DNA from: Ectocarpus siliculosus
Taxonomy: Eukaryota > Sar > Phaeophyceae > Ectocarpales > Ectocarpaceae
Assembly: GCA_000310025.1 (NCBI GenBank)
Contig: FN648492.1
Span: forward strand, 92,547 to 103,280
Direction: 5' to 3'
DNA length: 10,734 bases
Within the stretch, counting starts at the first letter, position 1. Each line of letters starts with the position of its first letter. The notes beneath the pieces were generated by a model. It had not been told where the DNA came from. It did not search any database and worked only from the letters and a program-made list of their open reading frames with translations. The position numbers and the translations under genes were made by a program. Shown here one piece after another: positions 8,801 to 10,734 of this stretch.

Positions 8801-10068
8801 GAGAGCACTTGGAGAGAACCGCCATAACTTTCCCCCAACCGAAACAGCACGGCCAACAACACCCACGACCATCGCAAAAACAGCAGTAATGTAGAAGCTA
8901 CCACCCAATAGCAACACCGACGTCAACAACACTAACGTCAACCCAGAAGCAACATCACCAGCACCAACACACCAGCACCAGCACCAACGCCAACCCAGAA
9001 GCAACACAACACCGACGTCAACATCACCACCAGCACCAGCACCAGCACCAACATCACCATCACCGCCACCGCCACGGCGGTTACAATACAGCATACACTG
9101 AAACACATGCCTGTCGAGGCCCAACGCGGAGACAAGGTATCCGCAGAGCGACCCGTTGATGATGAGAGTCAGGGCCGCGATGCCCGCCACGTAGAAGAGC
9201 ACGAGGTCTCGCACGTCCTCCGAGAAGCGATCGTCTTCGACCACGATCAGGGCCAGGGTAAGCCCCACAGCTCCTGGTGAAAGAAGAAAGAAACAGTTGA
9301 GTTAGAGGCAGGGGGCGTGGAGGAAAGCGATGGAGCCGTGAGAGAGATAGGGGGGGGGGGGGGTATACTCATATAAACGCATGCCGGGTTTTCGCCGGCG
9401 CAAGCTACGTTTCGCGGGGATGAACCAGAAGTTGGTCGTCATCCTTACGTGAGAGAGGGGGGTAACTCATAGCCATAGTCGTGCATGCCGTAGCCGTTAG
9501 ACCATTGGCCTCGCATCCCTACAAAGCAGGGGCGGAGCACGCCGGAAACATAGATAACCCCATCTTAAAACCGTGTACTATAACAAGACACGTCCTTGGA
9601 AACAAACAAAAACGCCGAATACTTGGAAACCTGTGAGGCAGACCAAGGCCAAGAAGCACGAGCTACTCGAAAGAGAGCGAACAAGACACGATTGCGCTTT
9701 TTTGTCATCGGCGTCCAAAAAATAAATTGCCCCCGCCCTTCTCTCTCTCTCTCTCTCTCTCTCCGTCTCTGTCTCTGGCTCTTTGCTCTGCTCTCTCCCT
9801 CCCTCCTCTCTGTCTGTCTGTCTGTCTCTATCTCTATCTCAAACTCTCTGGTCTGTGTCTGTCTCTGTCTCTGTCTCTGTCTCTGATATATCTCTCTTGT
9901 GTGTCTGCCTGTCTCACCCCTGAGGCCGGCAAAGGCGAGCACGATGAGCTGCCTGTGGGTCATGCCGTAGCCCCACTTCGTCAGCACGGGCAGGAGCAGG
10001 AGAACCACGACGGACCGGACCAGCTGCAGCAGCACGTACAGCAGCGCCAGCAGCCCCCATTCACGCCC
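196..10068 (-). CDS. Na+/H+ exchanger (CPA1/SLC9, SOS1/SLC9C-like), internal part of a 12+ exon gene
   Basis: Membrane antiporter that would exchange H+ for Na+ (or another monovalent cation). The call rests on three blocks seen in order. First are the last helices of the exchanger domain, with GYGMTHRQLIVLAFAGLRG joined by splicing to AVGLTLALIVVEDDRF. Next is the post-membrane block LKGDRFLGDADWEMVWRYLP. Last are RVRFLTAVKAHF and DQWSHLSTAFRLP, which in SOS1/SLC9C-like exchangers of protists lie between the exchanger domain and the C-terminal regulatory part. Twelve exons give about 607 residues with both ends open; phases agree at every junction except e5/e6. A linker of about 375 residues separates the second and third blocks. 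The ion-binding helices lie off the right edge, so ion selectivity and completeness cannot be judged. The family call is strong; the SOS1/SLC9C-like subfamily is recognised from memory of motifs, not from a search. Confidence 0.85.
318..1274 (-). other. Intron between e11 and e12
   Basis: A 957-base intron, read on the minus strand. It contains CA dinucleotide tracts (around 992-1010 and 1120-1140), short A-runs, and an AT-rich pocket at 630-730 with a degenerate direct repeat (ggtcaaacat at 636 and 689, and aggtcaac at 724). No exon with both splice sites is needed, since e11 and e12 join in phase. Confidence 0.65.
1275..1447 (-). CDS. Exon e11: conserved FLTAVKAHF block
   Basis: The donor is TTGAAG|gtgggt at 1274. 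The preferred acceptor is ctacgacag at 1448, behind a T/C-containing tract. It gives DDEGEGGGRTGGSAITSG, then LTMGSMSEARVRFLTAVKAH, then FTARYHQGWLSSMGLRVLK. RVRFLTAVKAHF and the G.LSS.GLRVL pattern match the conserved cytosolic segment of SOS1/SLC9C-like exchangers of protists. A second acceptor (exon start 1412) keeps the same frame but lies behind a purine-rich stretch, so it is less likely. The acidic start continues the acidic end of e10 seamlessly. Confidence 0.85.
1448..2887 (-). other. Intron between e10 and e11, containing an inverted-repeat element
   Basis: At 1440 bases this is the longest intron in the window. It holds a 19-base A-run (1610-1628), a 215-bp MITE-like element (1711-1925), and A-runs at about 2670-2682 and 2751-2760. 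Between 1926 and 2650 I see no repeat or coding signal that I can support. Confidence 0.65.
1711..1925. mobile_element. MITE-like inverted-repeat element
   Basis: Arms 1725-1773 and 1863-1911 are inverted copies with 45 of 49 positions matching by eye. Similarity continues outwards less perfectly, starting agagc at 1711 and ending gctct at 1925. The central loop is about 90 bases and has no coding capacity. This is the structure of a non-autonomous DNA transposon or foldback element. I could not identify a convincing target-site duplication, so the outer ends and superfamily are undecided. It lies inside an intron of the exchanger gene. Confidence 0.7.
2888..3279 (-). CDS. Exon e10: acidic and glycine-rich low-complexity linker
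   Basis: The longest exon, 392 bases. The acceptor is gcgcgcgcag at 3280 and the donor GAGG|gtgagc at 2887. Order of segments: GGASSRPYRGGDLDDEKQPE, a run of ten Asp (bases 3186-3215), VGMPMDGSTRGSSK, a run of eleven Gly (3111-3143), several GGS/GGG patches, a Glu/Val tract (KEEVVVEEEEGGDGDG), and the acidic end EVAPEWNPYEDSDDEE. It is certainly disordered. Ser followed by acidic residues at PESDDD and EDSDDEE fits casein kinase 2 type sites (inference). The high GC and triplet arrays mean its length may vary between strains. Confidence 0.75.
3111..3143 (-). repeat. (GGC)11 codon array encoding Gly-11
   Basis: Eleven perfect GGC triplets in the coding strand of e10, giving a Gly-11 tract. 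Perfect triplets indicate recent slippage and likely length variation. Confidence 0.9.
3186..3215 (-). repeat. GAY codon array encoding Asp-10
   Basis: Ten Asp codons in e10, mostly GAC with two GAT, so the array is slightly interrupted and older or more stable than the glycine array. Confidence 0.9.
3280..4151 (-). other. Intron between e9 and e10
   Basis: An 872-base intron. It contains a GATCGA hexamer array (about 3664-3686), A-rich tracts at 3915-3973 and a CAA array at 3994-4023. No coding signal supported. Confidence 0.65.
3994..4023. repeat. (CAA)n microsatellite
   Basis: Around ten CAA triplets, read as TTG/GTT on the transcribed strand, inside the e9-e10 intron and next to a longer A-rich tract. 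Confidence 0.85.
4152..4318 (-). CDS. Exon e9: coiled-coil part of the linker (second half)
   Basis: The acceptor cttgcctcag is at 4319 and the donor CCCAG|gtgggg at 4151, giving 55 codons plus two bases. It begins AEARLSRLNKDMTISRHKGL, then EEDMKEYMKQARDGGMLGHA, then a Gly/Cys/Lys-containing tail. The first forty residues continue the charged helix of e8 and probably form the same coiled coil, which could mediate dimer or partner contacts (inference). It ends in phase 2 and joins e10 in phase. Confidence 0.75.
4319..4725 (-). other. Intron between e8 and e9
   Basis: A 407-base intron that is more AT-rich than its surroundings (4430-4690). A degenerate direct repeat of about 22 bases (gggtacttgtcagcaacac at 4390 and gggtatttctcagcaacat at 4488) is visible. 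Several overlapping plus-strand frames are open here only because of base composition. Confidence 0.6.
4726..4810 (-). CDS. Exon e8: coiled-coil part of the linker (first half)
   Basis: The acceptor ggaccggcag is at 4811 and the donor GCCAAG|gttcgt at 4725. It gives GGAEALRMVEGVNKLKDERR followed by RARQAVAK. This is a highly charged helix rich in Arg, Lys and Glu with hydrophobic spacing that suggests a coiled coil. The helix continues without interruption into e9 when spliced in phase 0, which supports both boundaries. An alternative acceptor one step downstream (exon start 4799) is also in phase with the alternative donor of e7. Confidence 0.7.
4811..5149 (-). other. Intron between e7 and e8
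   Basis: A 339-base intron, the shortest in the gene. It begins with sequence that stays open in the e7 frame to 5085 and includes a Gln-5 codon run, a possible alternative exon extension. The remainder shows short A-runs only. Confidence 0.55.
5150..5280 (-). CDS. Exon e7: linker segment
   Basis: The acceptor is a run of T followed by cgttgtttcag at 5281. The preferred donor is TCTGG|gtacgg at 5149, phase 2. The exon encodes TPVSHTLRKHLDNVGMLGFQ, then DESGMMSDFGQREIVKQAAG. The HTLRKHLDNVGMLGF part reads like a structured helix-turn segment; I recognise no named domain. An alternative donor TATG|gttgat at 5084 would extend the exon by 65 bases and add a Gln-5 run. It is phase-compatible with an alternative start of e8 at 4799. 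Confidence 0.75.
5281..5884 (-). other. Intron between e6 and e7
   Basis: A 604-base intron. Its half nearest e6 is a two-unit tandem duplication (5600-5875) with CAA and CAG arrays. An A-run of 14-15 at about 5301-5315 supplies the pyrimidine tract of the e7 acceptor on the transcribed strand. Confidence 0.65.
5600..5875. repeat. Two-unit tandem duplication, period 153 bp, with triplet arrays
   Basis: Both units open with tccacgctgtcccaggcgtg (5600 and 5753), followed by an A-run, a CAA-rich segment with cagtgacgac or gagtgacgac, a triplet array, and a related tail (tcgtgaaaaaag, tcgcgaagaaaag). Unit one carries a CAA array (about 5682-5719). Unit two carries a CAG array (about 5809-5833) that passes into CAA. 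The second unit ends next to the e6 donor. Confidence 0.8.
5885..6043 (-). CDS. Exon e6: linker segment
   Basis: Fifty-three codons, phase 0 at both ends. The acceptor is cttgtttccccag at 6044 and the donor AATCAG|gtgcgc at 5884. The sequence is hydrophilic: an N-terminal HHSSATGDDNQHRKD stretch, then MELQRLNAEPRMMLEAEAW, a likely helix, then NLNAGDDPDTLLHPNQ. It joins in phase to e7 (HPNQ-TPVSHTLRKH). Tandem duplications abut it on both sides; the 5' one starts inside its first six bases and repeats the acceptor region upstream. Confidence 0.75.
6038..6400. repeat. Three-unit tandem repeat (113-134 bp) overlapping the e6 acceptor
   Basis: Units start with aaatttctgg at 6038, 6151 and 6267. 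Each contains gtggaacat, ctgcaggaaa, gagtgggagg and catgtt in the same order, with small insertions. The first unit includes the e6 acceptor and the first six bases of the exon; the other two units carry similar acceptor-like sites in the intron. Confidence 0.85.
6044..7345 (-). other. Intron region between e5 and e6, probably holding an unresolved exon
   Basis: 1302 bases. It includes the tandem repeat at 6038-6400, a 17-base A-run (7226-7242) and several T-rich tracts on the transcribed strand. Because e5 and e6 differ in phase, an exon is expected here; the best candidate is 7042-7087. The plus-strand open stretch at 6745-6945 shows no recognisable motif. Confidence 0.6.
7042..7087 (-). 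CDS. Tentative small exon between e5 and e6
   Basis: This is a candidate for the exon needed to restore phase between e5 and e6. The acceptor is excellent: a long T-rich tract ending gacgtcatcag at 7088. The donor AAC|gttttg at 7041 is weak because it lacks the usual exonic G. Its length (46 bases, one plus fifteen codons) is exactly what the e5 phase-2 end and e6 phase-0 start require, and the frame is open (EKAVSVHFTRWIFRN). I recognise no homology, so this is a phase argument only. Confidence 0.25.
7346..7447 (-). CDS. Exon e5: start of the hydrophilic linker
   Basis: The acceptor atttttaacag is at 7448 and the donor is TTCAG|gtgag at 7345, a near-consensus site. It joins e4 in phase to give YWHRIRHGNINLSVEEEED, followed by IHMIRDGIVNEAGLHGDVAF. 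A Glu-rich patch and an amphipathic stretch are visible; I recognise no domain. It ends in phase 2, which does not fit the phase-0 start of e6, so at least one exon or an alternative splice site is missing downstream. Confidence 0.75.
7448..7912 (-). other. Intron between e4 and e5
   Basis: 465 bases with no repeat or coding signal that I can support beyond the splice sites. Overlapping open frames on both strands appear to be chance. Confidence 0.6.
7913..8016 (-). CDS. Exon e4: conserved DADW/YLP cytosolic block
   Basis: The acceptor is gtttcggcag at 8017 and the donor is ATAAG|gttgga at 7912, giving 34 codons plus two bases. It begins LDLLKGDRFLGDADW and continues EMVWRYLPVSTSKTYWHRI. The GDADW..VW.YLP block is the strongest cytosolic signature in the window and, from what I know of the family, follows the membrane domain directly in SOS1/SLC9C-like exchangers. 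It starts in phase 0 and ends in phase 2. It is followed by the hydrophilic linker rather than at once by the next conserved block. Confidence 0.85.
8017..8596 (-). other. Intron between e3 and e4, with dispersed repeat copy 1
   Basis: 580 bases. It contains A-runs near 8110-8124, a GT tract (about 8536-8551), and a 27-bp sequence (8442-8468) repeated in the e1-e2 intron. Confidence 0.65.
8442..8468 (+). repeat. Dispersed 27-bp repeat, copy 1
   Basis: Matches 9496-9522 at 26 of 27 positions in the same orientation, with a related TATGCC/CATGCC shortly upstream of each. It may be the conserved core of a longer diverged repeat family. Confidence 0.7.
8597..8666 (-). CDS. Exon e3: cytosolic helix after the membrane domain
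   Basis: Seventy bases, the shortest exon of the confident set. The intron ends ttctaaag at 8667, after a T/C-rich tract; the donor is CACAAG|gtgtgg at 8596. Read with one base completing the previous codon, it gives TAETEVFTKACSAIEARLEH, a charged amphipathic helix. This leads in phase 0 into LDLLKGDRF of e4, the usual order in this exchanger group. The other two frames contain a stop or break the join. A second acceptor inside the exon (start 8655) pairs with the alternative e2 donor. Confidence 0.75.
8667..9110 (-). other. Intron between e2 and e3, with CACCAG-type minisatellite
   Basis: 444 bases. About 8895-9075 is built of accagc/accaac/gccacc units and two copies of aacccagaagcaacac. 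It stays open in the e2 frame until a TAA three bases before the acceptor AG. The encoded Gly/Val/Trp/Cys repeats come from the minisatellite and do not look like exchanger protein. Confidence 0.65.
9111..9273 (-). CDS. Exon e2: last transmembrane helices of the exchanger domain
   Basis: The acceptor ttctttcaccag is at 9274. Spliced in phase to e1 it completes GLRGAVGLTLALIV, a hallmark helix of sodium/proton exchangers. A polar loop (EDDRFSEDVRD) follows, then a long hydrophobic helix FYVAGIAALTLIINGS ending LVSALGLD. The 3' end is uncertain. In-frame joining to e3 favours a GC donor (GACAG|gcatgt, exon end 9111). The other phase-compatible choice is a GT donor at 9096 (exon end 9097) combined with an e3 start at 8655. 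The two models differ only in a few residues after LGLDR. Confidence 0.85.
9496..9522 (+). repeat. Dispersed 27-bp repeat, copy 2
   Basis: Differs from 8442-8468 at one base. On the minus strand it contains TGGTCTAACGGCTA, which resembles an RNA polymerase III A box; no B box was found downstream. Confidence 0.7.
9739..9896. repeat. CT/CTGT microsatellite array
   Basis: An almost pure pyrimidine strand: a (CT)n block (9739-9764), then CTGT and CTCTAT blocks, then (CTGTCT)n to about 9882. It lies about 20 bases inside the e1-e2 intron from the e1 donor. Confidence 0.85.
9918..10068 (-). CDS. Exon e1: exchanger transmembrane helices and start of GLRG motif
   Basis: Fifty codons plus one base. 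The acceptor is a T-rich tract ending gtcag at 10069 and the donor is AGGG|gtgag at 9917. The exon opens in phase 0 and ends in phase 1. It encodes GREWGLLALLYV, then a strongly hydrophobic helix (LVRSVVVLLLLPVL), a short loop KWGYGMTHR, and the start of the next helix (QLIVLAFAGLRG). The loop and the AGLRG end are typical of CPA1 exchangers. The final G of the exon makes the second glycine of GLRG with the first two bases of e2. An exon must precede it, because the exchanger domain needs about nine more helices upstream. Confidence 0.9.
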
Positions 10069-10120
10069 CTGACAAAAAACAAAGAGGAAAGAGAGTTCGG
10101 ATTGACAATGCAACGTCCTG

Positions 10121-10359
10121 GGATGCACCACACAGCAGTACTACAAAAACCAAAAGGGGGGCGGCCTGATAACGGACTATCATTGGATGTACCATACAGC
10201 AGTGCAGCGCTACACGAGGAAAAATTTAAATTAATTTTTGGGTTGTTAGAGGACAAGTACAAATGCGGCGTCAGGCAGGTGGGGGGAGCGAAAACTACAG
10301 CAGGGTACTACAAGAGGAGAGTACAAACGCGGCGCCAGGCAGGCGGGGGGAGCAAAAAC
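10121..10359. repeat. Degenerate 64-bp minisatellite
   Basis: Two well-matched pairs share one period: ggatgcaccacacagcagt at 10121 with its relative at 10185, and the 40-base block at 10256-10295 with 10320-10359. The equal 64-base spacing suggests about four decayed units. Confidence 0.7.
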
Positions 10360-10489
10360 GCCAACCAATAAAAAACCGAACAAACTACATCTTCACGACA
10401 GACGTGGCGGAGACGGGCGAGAACCGCAACATGCGGCCGGTGTGTGTGCCGTTTACCACCACAGGGGGCGCTCTTTTCGATCATCTGTG

Positions 10490-10734
10490 TTTACCCCCCC
10501 TTCTCCCTCTCTCTGTATCTGTCCATCTGTCTGTCTGTCTCTCTCCCCCGCTCTCTGTCTCTGTCTCTTGACTCTCTGTCTGGTCTGCCTGTCTCTCTGT
10601 TTGTCTCTGCATCTCTCTGTTTGTCTCTGCATCTCTCTCTCTCTCTGGCTGTCTCTCTCTTCTCTCTCTCCCTCTCCCGCCCCTCCCCTCTCTCCCTCCT
10701 TCTCCCTCCCTCTCCTGCCCCCCCCCCCCTTCCT
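10490..10734. repeat. Long CT-rich (homopyrimidine) tract
   Basis: About 245 bases of CTCT, CTGT and CCCT units running to the window edge, including a block repeated as ctgtttgtctctgcatctct at about 10597 and 10617. The complementary strand is homopurine. Confidence 0.85.

Larger units (their letters stand above)
9274..9917 (-). other. Intron between e1 and e2
   Basis: 644 bases. It holds a G14 run (9350-9363), dispersed repeat copy 2, and a long pyrimidine array (9739-9896). Confidence 0.65.
10069..10734 (-). other. Intron (or intron plus unseen exon) upstream of e1
   Basis: 666 bases to the window edge. It contains a 64-bp minisatellite (10121-10359) and a pyrimidine array (10490-10734). 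A stretch at 10383-10480 is open on both strands, but neither strand gives a hydrophobic helix with a donor in the phase e1 requires. Confidence 0.55.

Noticed and set aside
9440-9545. tRNA gene suggested by an A-box-like sequence
   Set aside because: No B box, no cloverleaf and no acceptor-stem pairing could be found.
9727-10371. Plus-strand open frame of 214 codons with Ser/Leu repeats
   Set aside because: The repeats come from the CT microsatellite, and the rest is antisense to e1 and the minisatellite.
10383-10480. Possible additional exchanger exon upstream of e1
   Set aside because: One minus-strand frame reads VVVNGTHTGRMLRFSP, faintly like an exchanger loop, but no donor gives the phase-0 join to e1, the acceptor side is purine-rich, and the expected hydrophobic helix is absent.

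Overview
The window looks like nuclear DNA from a complex, intron-rich alga. A brown alga of the Ectocarpus type (stramenopile) is my best guess. The grounds are short exons (70-392 bp) split by introns of roughly 340-1440 bp, long homopolymer and microsatellite tracts, mixed GC, and a protein whose motifs resemble stramenopile cation exchangers. The organism is an inference; no marker gene is present.

I see one gene, on the minus strand, running across nearly the whole window and open at both ends. It encodes the middle of a sodium/hydrogen exchanger (CPA1/SLC9 superfamily; SOS1/SLC9C-like architecture). Twelve exons can be placed from motif, splice site and reading phase together. In transcript order they are: e1 10068-9918, e2 9273-9111, e3 8666-8597, e4 8016-7913, e5 7447-7346, e6 6043-5885, e7 5280-5150, e8 4810-4726, e9 4318-4152, e10 3279-2888, e11 1447-1275, e12 317-196. 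Phases join without conflict from e1 to e5 and from e6 to e12. The e5-e6 junction does not fit, so a small exon is probably missing there (candidate 7087-7042). The N-terminal transporter helices lie beyond the right edge and the C-terminal part beyond the left edge.

Layout of the protein: e1-e2 carry the last transmembrane helices, with the GLRGAV motif split across the intron. e3-e4 carry the conserved cytosolic stretch ending at GDADWEMVWRYLPV. e5-e10 form a long hydrophilic linker with a coiled coil, an Asp-10 run, a Gly-11 run and Glu-rich tracts. e11-e12 return to conserved family sequence (FLTAVKAHF, then DQWSHLSTAFRLP). The linker of roughly 375 residues is the most unusual part of the protein.

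The introns hold most of the other structure: a 215-bp inverted-repeat (MITE-like) element, two tandem duplications flanking e6 on both sides, a 64-bp minisatellite, a dispersed 27-bp repeat pair, and long CT, CA, CAA and CAG tracts. I found no RNA gene, CRISPR array, autonomous transposon gene or second protein-coding gene that I could support.
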